Source of the DNA: P36-A1 sp049478495
Lineage (GTDB): Bacteria; Bacillota_I; Bacilli_A; JAJDGJ01
DNA length: 64,000 nt
Direction: 5' to 3'
NCBI RefSeq assembly: GCF_049478495.1
Contig: NZ_CP168083.1
Span: 558,001-622,000, forward strand
In this document: positions 50,884 through 59,318 of the stretch, in pieces
How positions within the stretch are numbered: the first letter of the stretch is position 1
Layout of the letters: every line of letters starts with the position of its first letter
Program-made: the position numbers and the translations under genes
Notes under the pieces: model-generated
What the model was told of the DNA's origin: nothing
The model's database searches: none
The model's input: only the letters and a program-made list of their open reading frames with translations

Positions 50884-51232
50884 AATAGGAATAGATATCG
50901 TTTATATTCCTAGATTAGCAAAAAAAATAAATGATACTAAATTTATAGCAAGAATACTAACAAAAAAGGAACAAATATTATTTAATGATTTAAATAATGA
51001 TAGAAGAAAAGCTGAATTTTTAGCAGGTAGATTTGCAGCTAAAGAAGCATGCTCAAAAGCGCTTAAAACTGGTATTGGTGATAAATTTGACTTTTTAGAT
51101 GTTGAAATATTAAAAGGTAAAAATAATGAACCAATTCTTCTAGGTTTAAGTGGAGAAATTACTATTGCACATGACAATGATTATGCAGTTGCTAATGTAG
51201 TATTGGAGGTAAATAAAGATGAAAATAATTAA
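50867..51232 (+). CDS. acpS: Holo-ACP synthase AcpS
   Basis: A 121-residue 4'-phosphopantetheinyl transferase that activates ACP. The N-terminal GIDIVYIPRLAKKI and the FAAKEACSKALKTGIG block (near residue 60) carry the metal-binding Asp and Glu. The start is a TTG at 50867 inside the end of fabZ, with GGAGAG eight bases upstream. It overlaps fabZ by 17 bases and plsC by 14 bases. Confidence 0.93.
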   Translation: MLLNYKIGIDIVYIPRLAKKINDTKFIARILTKKEQILFNDLNNDRRKAEFLAGRFAAKEACSKALKTGIGDKFDFLDVEILKGKNNEPILLGLSGEITIAHDNDYAVANVVLEVNKDENN

Positions 51233-52241
51233 GAATATTCAACTAGCAAATGCCCTTATTAGTAAAGCACCAGCTATAATGTTTAATTCAAAAAATTTAA
51301 CTTCAAAGGATAAAATACAACTGTCAAAAAAACTAGCAGATTCAATTTTGAAAATTGATAATGTAAAAATAGAAGTAGTAAACTCTGAATACTTAAAAAA
51401 TATAAATGGCTGTTTAATACTATCTAATCATCAAGATAATAGAGATATCTGGGCATTGTATTCTGCTTTAGGACTTGATATTAGATTTGTTGCTAAAAAA
51501 GAATTATTTAAAATACCCTTACTAAGTAATTTTATGAAAATAGGACAATCTTATTCGCTTGATAGAGAAGATGCTATGGCAAGTATTAGAACCTTAAAAC
51601 AGGCAATAAATGATATAAATAATGAAAATGCCAATACAGTAGTATTTCCTGAAGGGACTAGATCAAAAGGACCATTTATAAAAGAGTTTAATAGTGGAAT
51701 ATTTTCAATATTTAAGAAATGCCAAAAACCAATAATTCCTGTATATATAGACAAAAGTTATGATAAAAATACTAAAGTAATAAAAGTTTGTATAGGAAAA
51801 CCGATACAAGAATTAGAAATAAAAGCTCTAGGTACAAAAAAATTAAAAAAAGAAGTTACCACTCAAATTTATAATTTAAGAAAAGAAAATTCAACTGAAA
51901 AAAAATTTAGAATTGCAATAGTAGGACAAAAAGAGGAATACAAAAAATTTTTAGATACCTTAAATGCACAATCACTACTTGAATCTGTTGAATATATTAA
52001 TGATATAAATGAGTTAAAAGATTATGATTTAATTGTAATTGATAATCATGAAAAGTTAGAAAATAATTATATAAGTAAATTAAATAAGTACTTAGTTATT
52101 GACATATTAGATAATAAAAGGTACATTAACAATATCTCAAGTAATGTTGAAATAATAAAATATGGACTTGAAAACAACTCAAGAGATATAGAAACACTAT
52201 TATTAGAAGCTTTTTCAAAGCTTACAGCTAATAATAAATAA
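51219..52241 (+). CDS. plsC: PlsC-like acyltransferase with a C-terminal extension
   Basis: A 340-residue protein. The N-terminal two thirds is a 1-acylglycerol-3-phosphate acyltransferase with the H-x4-D motif in LSNHQDNRDIWALY (near residue 68), VAKKELFKIPL (near 93) and FPEGTRSKGPF (near 146). It should acylate the sn-2 position to form phosphatidic acid. Typical PlsC proteins have 200-250 residues. Here about 110 more (from about 228, KKFRIAIVGQKEEYKKFLD onward) form an alpha/beta domain that looks like a Rossmann- or receiver-like fold and is not recognised. The gene is the penultimate one of the fab operon. Confidence 0.85.
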   Translation: MKIIKNIQLANALISKAPAIMFNSKNLTSKDKIQLSKKLADSILKIDNVKIEVVNSEYLKNINGCLILSNHQDNRDIWALYSALGLDIRFVAKKELFKIPLLSNFMKIGQSYSLDREDAMASIRTLKQAINDINNENANTVVFPEGTRSKGPFIKEFNSGIFSIFKKCQKPIIPVYIDKSYDKNTKVIKVCIGKPIQELEIKALGTKKLKKEVTTQIYNLRKENSTEKKFRIAIVGQKEEYKKFLDTLNAQSLLESVEYINDINELKDYDLIVIDNHEKLENNYISKLNKYLVIDILDNKRYINNISSNVEIIKYGLENNSRDIETLLLEAFSKLTANNK

Positions 52242-52259
52242 AATAAGCAGGAGAAATAA

Positions 52260-52697
52260 ATGAAAAATCGTGAAGAAGTCATGAATCATTTGTTTGTCGA
52301 ATTATTTAATCATTTGCTTTATATTGAAGAAATTAACATACAAAAATCTGGTATCGATTTAACAATGACAGAAGTGCATACAATTGAAGCCGTAGCTAAT
52401 GTTGATATCCCATCGATGTCAAACATAGCAAAATCTTTAATGATAACAATAGGGACAGCTACAACAGCTATAAAGAAATTAGAAAAAAAGGGCTATGTTG
52501 AAAGAATTAGGGAACAAAGTGATGCTAGAGTAGTTTTAGTTAAACTTACACCAAAGGCATATGATGTACTTGCAATACATGATGAATTTCACAGAAATAT
52601 GATAGAGCATATTTTAGATAATTTAGGCACACAAGAAGAAGAAATATTATTAGAAGCACTAACAAAAATTAAAACCTTTTTTAATAAGGAGAAATAA
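52260..52697 (+). CDS. fabT: MarR-family fatty-acid regulator FabT
   Basis: A 145-residue MarR-type winged-helix protein. The recognition region is SMSNIAKSLMITIGTATTAI (about residues 58-77), followed by the wing VERIREQSDARVVLVKLT (near 86). Its place at the end of the acc-fab operon and the three TTTGANNNTCAAA boxes before accB make it the likely FabT, which represses fatty-acid genes when long-chain acyl-ACP is abundant. In streptococci fabT is near the front of the operon; here it is last. The ribosome site is CAGGAGAA. Confidence 0.85.
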   Translation: MKNREEVMNHLFVELFNHLLYIEEINIQKSGIDLTMTEVHTIEAVANVDIPSMSNIAKSLMITIGTATTAIKKLEKKGYVERIREQSDARVVLVKLTPKAYDVLAIHDEFHRNMIEHILDNLGTQEEEILLEALTKIKTFFNKEK

Positions 52698-52705
52698 TTA
52701 ACGAT

Positions 52706-52736
52706 AAAACAAGTTTTCTAACTGAAAACTTGTTTT
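52706..52736 (+). terminator. Terminator of the acc-fab operon
   Basis: 13-bp stem (52706-52718 with 52724-52736), loop TAACT, T run. It ends the thirteen-gene operon. Confidence 0.88.
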
Positions 52737-52869
52737 TATATATTTAATGCTAATACAATAGTATCTTTAAAGTACTTTATTAAATGAAATAGTTGAATAT
52801 ATAGTCAGATAAGAGATAATTTGTTATAATTAAATCATAAATAAGAACTTAGAAAAGGGGTATATGAAA

Positions 52870-53721
52870 ATGGCATTAGTTAATATGAATGAAATGTTAA
52901 ATAAAGCAAAAGAAGAAAAATATGCTGTAGGCCAATTTAATATTAATAATCTAGAATGGACAATTGGAATATTAGAAATAGCTCAAGAATATAGTAGTCC
53001 AGTTATTTTAGGAGTAAGTGAAGGAGCAGCAAAATACATGGGAGGTTATGATACTGTAGTTGGTATGGTAAAAGGATTTATTAAATCAAAAGACATAACT
53101 GTACCAGTAGCAATTCACTTAGATCATGGATCTTCATTTGAAGCTTGTAAAAAAGCAATAGATGCTGGATTTACATCTGTAATGATTGATGGTTCAAAAC
53201 ATCCAATTGATGAAAACATTAAAATTACTAAAGAAGTAGTAGACTATGCTCATGCTAGAAATGTTTCAGTAGAAGCAGAAGTAGGATTAGTAGGTGGAGA
53301 AGAAGATGGAATCATTAATGAATCTGTTATGTATGCTAAACCAGAAGAATGCCTAAGATTAGTTAAAGAAGCAAATGTAGATACATTAGCACCAGCTTTA
53401 GGTAGTGTTCATGGAGTTTATAAAGGTGAACCAAAATTAGGATTTAAAGAGATGAAAGAAATATCAACTCTAGTAGATCTACCTTTAGTATTACATGGTG
53501 GAAGTGGAATACCAGATCACCAAATACAAGAAGCAATTAGTTGTGGAACAGCTAAAATTAATGTTAATACTGAATGTCAACAAGTATTTACTGCAAAAGT
53601 TAGAGAAATTTTAGCAAATGATACTAAAGTTTATGATCCTAGAAAATATCTTGGACCTGGAAAAGAAGCAATGAAATTACTAGTATTAGAAAAAATGCAA
53701 CTTTTTAAAAGTATAAAATAA
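52870..53721 (+). CDS. fba: Class II fructose-1,6-bisphosphate aldolase
   Basis: A 283-residue zinc aldolase of glycolysis and gluconeogenesis. The substrate and metal-binding segment AIHLDHGSSFEACKKAIDAG is near residue 78, VEAEVGLVGGEEDG near 136 and VLHGGSGIPDHQIQEAI near 205. ATG 52870 is preferred to 52864 because AAAGGGG is better spaced and the protein then begins MALVNMNEML, as is usual. It is transcribed alone. Confidence 0.95.
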   Translation: MALVNMNEMLNKAKEEKYAVGQFNINNLEWTIGILEIAQEYSSPVILGVSEGAAKYMGGYDTVVGMVKGFIKSKDITVPVAIHLDHGSSFEACKKAIDAGFTSVMIDGSKHPIDENIKITKEVVDYAHARNVSVEAEVGLVGGEEDGIINESVMYAKPEECLRLVKEANVDTLAPALGSVHGVYKGEPKLGFKEMKEISTLVDLPLVLHGGSGIPDHQIQEAISCGTAKINVNTECQQVFTAKVREILANDTKVYDPRKYLGPGKEAMKLLVLEKMQLFKSIK

Positions 53722-53722
53722 A

Positions 53723-53740
53723 AAGCTATCTAAGATAGCC
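53723..53740 (-). terminator. Terminator of the 53755 membrane gene
   Basis: Short stem GCTATC/GATAGC with a TAA/TTA loop, followed by TTTTTATTTT on the minus strand. Confidence 0.55.
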
Positions 53741-53744
53741 TTGA

Positions 53745-53787
53745 ATAGCAACAATTATTCCTTTGAATCTTTGTTGCTATTTTTTTG
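53745..53787 (+). terminator. Terminator of fba, overlapping the opposite gene's end
   Basis: 10-bp stem (53745-53754 with 53771-53780) with a 16-base loop and seven T. It lies over the 3' end of the converging membrane protein gene. Confidence 0.75.
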
Positions 53788-54399
53788 TTTTATAATATAT
53801 TTTCTTTCTGCTTTTGATAAATTTTCTAGCTCTGCCTTATGTTCTACTTTTTTAGTAATAGCTGCTTCTTTACGTTCTATTTTACCTGGATTTTTACTAC
53901 GATAATACATATAAGCAAAAGATACAATAAATAAAATAAACATTACATGTTTAGCTAGAGTTAACATACTTGCAAAAGTAATATTTACATTATTATCAGG
54001 AAAGGTATCTAATATTTGAGAAATAACCATATTTTCACCTAAATAAATTCCACCCCATAAGTAAGATAATAATGCAAATTTTTGATAATCTTGAGACATA
54101 TTTAACTTTTCTCTTACAACAGTAAATGCAGTAAACATCAAATAAGTTACTGAAATAATAAATACAAAGGTAGAAGTCAATAATTGTGAATAAGCTAACT
54201 TTTGCTCAGCACTTAAAGCCTGGATAAAATTCAGACCATCTTGTTGTGTATAAAAGATTCTAAAGTTTAAAGGAATGCCACCATATTGAGAATAGTTATT
54301 TGGTGCAATAAACATAATGTATAAAGAAATGAATAAAGCCATAATAGCAACAACTAAAACTATTCGTTGATAGATAAGTGAATATTTATTATTTTTCAT
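53755..54399 (-). CDS. Hypothetical four-helix membrane protein
   Basis: A 214-residue protein with membrane segments at about 12-32, 72-94, 108-125 and 142-163. The last segments are followed by a basic coiled tail (RKEAAITKKVEHKAELENLS, then KAERKYIIKQKNSNK). It overlaps the end of hslO by 11 bases and is translated with it. No family recognised. A link to redox stress is only suggested by the hslO neighbour. Confidence 0.6.
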   Translation of the reverse strand: MKNNKYSLIYQRIVLVVAIMALFISLYIMFIAPNNYSQYGGIPLNFRIFYTQQDGLNFIQALSAEQKLAYSQLLTSTFVFIISVTYLMFTAFTVVREKLNMSQDYQKFALLSYLWGGIYLGENMVISQILDTFPDNNVNITFASMLTLAKHVMFILFIVSFAYMYYRSKNPGKIERKEAAITKKVEHKAELENLSKAERKYIIKQKNSNKDSKE

Positions 54400-55288
54400 C
54401 TCTAATCACCATTTTATTAACTCTTTCATCAATCATTTTATTTAAAGCAACTTCATCAAATATGTACTTTTCATTACACCAAGGACAAACTGCTTCTATC
54501 ATTTTATCTTCATCTCTTATTTCAATTAAATCTTTTAAAGATAAAGTCATAATTTTACTTTCCATTTCTTCATAAGAACAAGCACAATCATACTCAATTA
54601 CTTTACTTTCTAAAACTTCAAAATCTTTAAATATATTTTTAATTAGTCTTTCAATATCATTTTCAACTTCTAATTTAGAAGATAGATTACTAATATCATT
54701 TAAATGATTTTCTATAAAGACTATGTCTTCTTCAAGATAGCCAGGCATTAATTGAATAATAATAGCACCACTACTAGAAACCTTTTCCTCTGAATCAACT
54801 AAAACACCTGCAGATACTACACTTGGTGTTTGTTCACTTGAAGCAAAATAATAAGTATAGTCTTGTGAAATTTCACCACTTTGAATAGGAACACTACCTA
54901 AATAATCAGCTTTTAGTCCTTGTCTGTATTTTACAGTTAAAAAACCATCTGTTCCCACAGCTCTGCTAACATCTAATTTATTCATATCATTAATAAATGT
55001 TTGAACATTAGGATTATCAACATAACCTCTAATTTTACCATGTCCCATATAGTGAACATGGATAGCACCTAAAGCACCTTTACCATCAATTGTAGTAAAA
55101 ATTTGATCTTCATTTTTCTTCATTAAACCCATTAAAGAAGTAATAGACATACTTCTACCTAAAGCAGCACTTGCAACTGCTGTTGTTTCTAATTTATTAG
55201 TAACGTTATAAATAAGAGAAGTAGAATTAATAGCTAAAATTCTAACTCGATTCTCTAAAGCAATTCCTCTAATTGCAACTGAATTCAT
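54389..55288 (-). CDS. hslO: Redox-regulated chaperone Hsp33
   Basis: A 299-residue chaperone activated by oxidation. The C-terminal zinc site has CAC in YDCACSYEEMESK (near residue 237) and CPWC in AVCPWCNEKYIF (near 270). The N-terminal and middle blocks (TAVASAALGRSMSITSLMG near 36, YYFASSEQTPSVVSAGVLVD near 147) are typical. It holds unfolded proteins when disulfides form, which fits a peroxide-producing cell. Length is normal. Confidence 0.95.
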   Translation of the reverse strand: MNSVAIRGIALENRVRILAINSTSLIYNVTNKLETTAVASAALGRSMSITSLMGLMKKNEDQIFTTIDGKGALGAIHVHYMGHGKIRGYVDNPNVQTFINDMNKLDVSRAVGTDGFLTVKYRQGLKADYLGSVPIQSGEISQDYTYYFASSEQTPSVVSAGVLVDSEEKVSSSGAIIIQLMPGYLEEDIVFIENHLNDISNLSSKLEVENDIERLIKNIFKDFEVLESKVIEYDCACSYEEMESKIMTLSLKDLIEIRDEDKMIEAVCPWCNEKYIFDEVALNKMIDERVNKMVIRDEK

Positions 55289-55477
55289 AATATCATCCTT
55301 TCATTCTTTACTTATTTTATCATTTTATACAAACTATTAAAAGTAGCAATTTAATCTAATATAATTACAGATATAAATATAAAAAAAAGAGACCTAAAAA
55401 TTTGAAAAAACCCATAGATAAGTATATTATTAATAGTATAAATAAAATAATCCTTAGTTTCGTATAGGAAACGATTA

Positions 55478-55506
55478 TTGACATTTAGTATAAAATAGTT
55501 TATTAT
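55478..55506 (+). promoter_or_regulatory. Promoter of the hemolysin III-like gene
   Basis: TTGACA (55478-55483), a 17-base spacer, TATTAT (55501-55506). Near-consensus. The start codon is only 20 bases further, so the leader is very short. Confidence 0.8.
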
Positions 55507-55525
55507 AGTAAACAGAGGTGATTGT

Positions 55526-56179
55526 ATGAAAAGAATCGAAAAAAGTAAATTATTTCCCTATACAATAAGTGAAGATATAGCAAACAGTATCTCTCATGGA
55601 ATAGCAGCATTAATAGTAAGTATCCTTAATGTTTTTCTAATATATAAAGCAAGTCAAACACAAAATGCAGTAGTGGTTGCTACAGCAGCCATATATGGAT
55701 ATAGTTCATTTTTAATGTTTCTAATGTCATGCTTGTATCATGGTATTTGGCATTATGAAACAAGAGATATCTTTAAAAGATTAGACCATTCATTTATATT
55801 TATTCAAATATTAGCAACATATACACCAATTGTATTTGTTGGATTACATTCCAAACTAGCTTATATAACATTTATAATATTATGTTTGGTTACAATAGCA
55901 GGAATTGTATTTAAAGTATTTTTTGTTGGTAAGTTTAAAAGACTATCTACACTAATATTTGTAGCAATGGGTTGGGCAGGTTTAATACTTGTTCCACAAA
56001 TGGCAACTGAACTTGCACCAGAATTTATAAAATGGTTAATTATTGGTGGAGTATTTTATACAGTAGGAGCAATCCTATACGCTGTAGGTAAATTCAAATA
56101 TCACCATTTCATTTGGCATATATTTGTAATTGCCGGTGTTTTTGCACATTACTATGCAATATACCAATATTTAGTATAA
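55526..56179 (+). CDS. Hemolysin III / YqfA family membrane protein
   Basis: A 217-residue membrane protein with seven hydrophobic segments. The HlyIII/PAQR-type His and Asp positions are seen in LMSCLYHGIWH (near residue 71), RLDHSFIFIQ (near 89) and FKYHHFIWHIFVIAGVFAHYY (near 191). Family members are implicated in membrane and lipid homeostasis and some act like hydrolases. The haemolysin name is historical. Transcribed alone from a strong promoter. Confidence 0.88.
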   Translation: MKRIEKSKLFPYTISEDIANSISHGIAALIVSILNVFLIYKASQTQNAVVVATAAIYGYSSFLMFLMSCLYHGIWHYETRDIFKRLDHSFIFIQILATYTPIVFVGLHSKLAYITFIILCLVTIAGIVFKVFFVGKFKRLSTLIFVAMGWAGLILVPQMATELAPEFIKWLIIGGVFYTVGAILYAVGKFKYHHFIWHIFVIAGVFAHYYAIYQYLV

Positions 56180-56194
56180 TAATTATAAAATGAT

Positions 56195-56247
56195 AAATAT
56201 CTTTAAGTAGAGAGTGTAAAACACACTTTAACTATTTAAAGATATTT
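56195..56247 (+). terminator. Terminator of hemolysin III-like gene
   Basis: Outer 12-bp stem (56195-56206 with 56236-56247) enclosing a weaker inner hairpin AGTGT/ACACA, then T. Confidence 0.8.
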
Positions 56248-56356
56248 TTTATGTGGATAAACCAATTAAAACTATTTGTAAATATTTACTATAATCATGT
56301 GTATAATATGTTATAATTATGAATATATTATGAAAACAAAATGCTAGGAGATAATT

Positions 56357-57049
56357 ATGAAGAAAATTAAAATATTAACAGCTTTGCTAAGTATAATGCT
56401 ACTAATTTCATTTAATGAAAAGATACAAGCAACACCAGGAATGCTAAGAACAAATAGCGTCGAAAAATGTGGAAAAACATATTATGCAAGACATACAACA
56501 CATTATCATCAGGCCAAAAAATCAGGAGCTAGATGGTATCCTGTATCAACCAATACAACATATAAAAGAATAAAAAGATGCCATTATGTTCAAAATAATG
56601 GAAGTGCAGGCTCAACCAAAAAAGTAACAAACACTAAATTACAAAGTGTTAAACTAAAAAAATGTGTTGATGGAGATACAGCTCAATTCAGCAAAGTAGG
56701 AAGATCACGTTTTTTAATGATTGATACTCCTGAAAAAAATACTAAGTATGGAAAAATTGCTGCAAAATACACATGTAATCAATTGAAAAAAGCTAAGAAA
56801 ATACAAGTTAGATATGATTCAAGAGCTAATAAAACTGATAGATATAATCGCTCATTAGTTTGGGTTTATGTTGATGGCAGTTTGCTGCAAAGTAGAATAG
56901 CTAAAAAAGGATATGTATCAAAATATTACACTTCAAAAGGAAAAGCGACTAAAAGATATCAAAATGTAAAACTAACAAGCAAGTATGTTAATCAAGTTTC
57001 TAGAAATCTAAAAAAGCATAAGCAAGTATGGCATAAAAGTCGTGTATAG
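56357..57049 (+). CDS. Secreted thermonuclease-like protein, paralogue 1
   Basis: A 230-residue protein. A signal peptide (ILTALLSIMLLISF, about residues 6-19) is cleaved near ATPG. A Cys/His-rich stretch (KCGKTYYARHTTHYHQAKK) follows. The staphylococcal nuclease-like domain begins near residue 95 with CVDGDTAQF, RFLMIDTPEKNT and DRYNRSLVWVYVDG, which hold the catalytic Arg, Asp and Glu positions. It should degrade DNA or RNA outside the cell. A close paralogue lies 1.35 kb downstream, with ychF between. The ribosome site is CTAGGAG. Confidence 0.85.
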   Translation: MKKIKILTALLSIMLLISFNEKIQATPGMLRTNSVEKCGKTYYARHTTHYHQAKKSGARWYPVSTNTTYKRIKRCHYVQNNGSAGSTKKVTNTKLQSVKLKKCVDGDTAQFSKVGRSRFLMIDTPEKNTKYGKIAAKYTCNQLKKAKKIQVRYDSRANKTDRYNRSLVWVYVDGSLLQSRIAKKGYVSKYYTSKGKATKRYQNVKLTSKYVNQVSRNLKKHKQVWHKSRV

Positions 57050-57172
57050 CTTTAAAACATTATTGATAACAACGTTTTTAGTATTAAAAACAAAGACATA
57101 ATGAAACATAAAATTAAATATGATATAATTAACAAAGTAAAAAAGAAATAAACTAGAAAAGAGGTAATATAG

Positions 57173-58276
57173 ATGGCATTAACAGCAGGAATTGTCGGTT
57201 TACCAAATGTAGGTAAGTCAACTTTATTTAACGCAATAACAAAATCAAGCGTTGAAGCAGCAAACTATCCTTTTGCCACAATTGATCCAAACGTTGGAGT
57301 GGTAGAAGTACCAGATGCACGTTTAGAAAAAATAACAGAATTAGTACAACCCAAAAAAACAGTACCAACAACATTTGAATTTACAGATATTGCTGGACTA
57401 GTTAGAGGAGCTAGCAAAGGAGAAGGTCTAGGAAACCAATTCCTTTCACATATTAGAGAAGTAGATGCAATAACTCATGTAGTTAGATGTTTTAATGATG
57501 CAGATATAACTCATGTTGATGGTAATGTAGACCCAGCTAGAGATATTGAAACAATCAACTTTGAGTTAATAATGGCCGATTTAGATGTAGTAGAAAAAAG
57601 ATTATCTAGAATCGAAAAAAAAGCAACTCAAACAAAAGATAAAGAAGGAATGTATGAAGTAGGAATCCTAAAAAAAATAAAAGAAGTATTACTAGCAGAT
57701 CAAAAAGCAATAGTCGCTGAATTAAATAAAGAAGAACTAGCATTTGTAAAACATTTTAGATTACTAACAATGAAACCAATGATCTATGTTGCAAACTTAT
57801 CAGAAGAAGAAATAAGTGATCCAACAAGCAATGAAAACTACAACAAAGTAGTAGAATTAGCAGCAAAAGAAAATACTGAAGTAGTACCTGTATGTGCTAA
57901 AATTGAAATGGATATTGCACTATTAGATCAAGAAGACCAATTAATGTTTTTAGAAGATATCGGACTAGCAGAAAGTGGATTAGATGTTTTAATAAAAAAA
58001 GCATATAACATTTTAAATTTAAAAACATACTTTACTGCAGGTGTTCAAGAAGTTAGAGCATGGACCTTTATTGATGGTATGAGTGCACCACAAACAGCAG
58101 GTATAATACATACAGATTTTGAAAGAGGATTTATAAAAGCTGAAGTAATGGCTTATGATGACTTAGTAAAATTTGGTAGTGAACATGCTGCAAAAGAAAA
58201 TGGTAGAGTTAGAATCGAAGGAAAAGAATATATAGTCAAAGATGGCGATATAATGCACTTTAGATTTAACGTTTAA
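57173..58276 (+). CDS. ychF: Ribosome-binding ATPase YchF
   Basis: A 367-residue P-loop protein of the YchF/OLA1 family, which binds ribosomes and prefers ATP. The N-terminal GLPNVGKSTLFNAI (residues 8-21), the DIAGLVRGASKGEGLGNQFL block (near 71) and the C-terminal TGS-type domain (YFTAGVQEVRAWTF onward, near 286) are typical. The usual NKxD motif is replaced by NLSE, as the family does. It lies between the two nuclease paralogues and is transcribed separately. Confidence 0.96.
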   Translation: MALTAGIVGLPNVGKSTLFNAITKSSVEAANYPFATIDPNVGVVEVPDARLEKITELVQPKKTVPTTFEFTDIAGLVRGASKGEGLGNQFLSHIREVDAITHVVRCFNDADITHVDGNVDPARDIETINFELIMADLDVVEKRLSRIEKKATQTKDKEGMYEVGILKKIKEVLLADQKAIVAELNKEELAFVKHFRLLTMKPMIYVANLSEEEISDPTSNENYNKVVELAAKENTEVVPVCAKIEMDIALLDQEDQLMFLEDIGLAESGLDVLIKKAYNILNLKTYFTAGVQEVRAWTFIDGMSAPQTAGIIHTDFERGFIKAEVMAYDDLVKFGSEHAAKENGRVRIEGKEYIVKDGDIMHFRFNV

Positions 58277-58299
58277 CAATTAAATATTAAAGAACTATT

Positions 58300-58328
58300 A
58301 AAGAGATGTGAAATATCTCTTTTTTTAT
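58300..58328 (+). terminator. Terminator of ychF
   Basis: 8-bp stem (AAAGAGAT at 58300-58307 with ATCTCTTT at 58315-58322), then T. Confidence 0.75.
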
Positions 58329-58401
58329 AGACACCCTAAATTTATGTGTTATTATTAAGACAACACATAAAACACATATAAATTAGAAGGGAAATCTATG
58401 A

Positions 58402-59091
58402 ATGAAAACTAAAAAAATATTAACAGTTATACTTGCCTTAATAATAAGTATATCATTTACAACAGAAGCCGAGGCAACATCAGGAAGATTAAGCAAAAGC
58501 ACTATTGAAAAGTGTGGACAAACTTATTATGGAAAACATTCAAATCATTATCACAAAGCAAAAAAATCAGGAAAGTATTGGTATGCAAAATCTACATCAA
58601 CTACATACAAAAAAGTAGCTAGATGTAAATATGTAAAAACTAAAAGTAAAGCAAAACAAAAGAAAACTAAAAATACAGTAACATCAACTAAATTAATAAA
58701 AGTAAAATTAAAAAAATGTACTGATGGTGACACTGCACAATTTACTAAAGTAGGAAAATCAAGATTTTTAATGATAGATACTCCAGAAAGATATACAAAA
58801 TATGGTAAAAAAGCAAGTAAGTATACTTGTACAATATTAAAAAAAGCAAAGAAAATTCAAGTTAAGTATGACTCTAAAGCATCAAAAAAAGATCGTTATC
58901 AAAGAAGTCTAGTTTGGGTATTTGTTGATGGAAAATTACTACAAAGCAAAATAGCTACAAAAGGATATGTTAAAAAATATTATACATCTCAAGGAAGAGC
59001 TACAAAAAATTATAAAAAAATAAAACTAAACTCAAAATATGTAAATCAAGTAAGAAAAAGTATTAAGAAAAAAAATCATATTTGGTACTAA
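58402..59091 (+). CDS. Secreted thermonuclease-like protein, paralogue 2
   Basis: A 229-residue secreted nuclease that matches the gene at 56357 along its whole length. It has a signal peptide ending near AEATS, then KCGQTYYGKHSNHYHKAKK, and the nuclease domain (CTDGDTAQF, RFLMIDTPERYTK, DRYQRSLVWVFVDG). The Lys content is higher than in its sister, especially between residues 70 and 95. An overlapping ATG at 58398 is out of frame and would give only four codons. Active residues are kept in both copies. Confidence 0.85.
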   Translation: MKTKKILTVILALIISISFTTEAEATSGRLSKSTIEKCGQTYYGKHSNHYHKAKKSGKYWYAKSTSTTYKKVARCKYVKTKSKAKQKKTKNTVTSTKLIKVKLKKCTDGDTAQFTKVGKSRFLMIDTPERYTKYGKKASKYTCTILKKAKKIQVKYDSKASKKDRYQRSLVWVFVDGKLLQSKIATKGYVKKYYTSQGRATKNYKKIKLNSKYVNQVRKSIKKKNHIWY

Positions 59092-59095
59092 TTTA

Positions 59096-59130
59096 TAAAA
59101 AGCAATTGTATATTAATATGATTGCTTTTT
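59096..59130 (+). terminator. Terminator of nuclease paralogue 2
   Basis: 10-bp stem (59096-59105 with 59121-59130) with a T run. Confidence 0.75.
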
Positions 59131-59318
59131 TTAGACAATAATATAAAGTTAAAAGGTACATTTAATAAAAAAATAAAAAAGAAAATAATTATTTAATAAA
59201 TAATAATTAAAATTACAATAATATTCAATGAAATAACAAATAAATCAATCAAATTAATTACCATAATTATAACTATGTGTTAAAATATAAATTAAAAATT
59301 AAGCAAAGGGTGAGCAAG

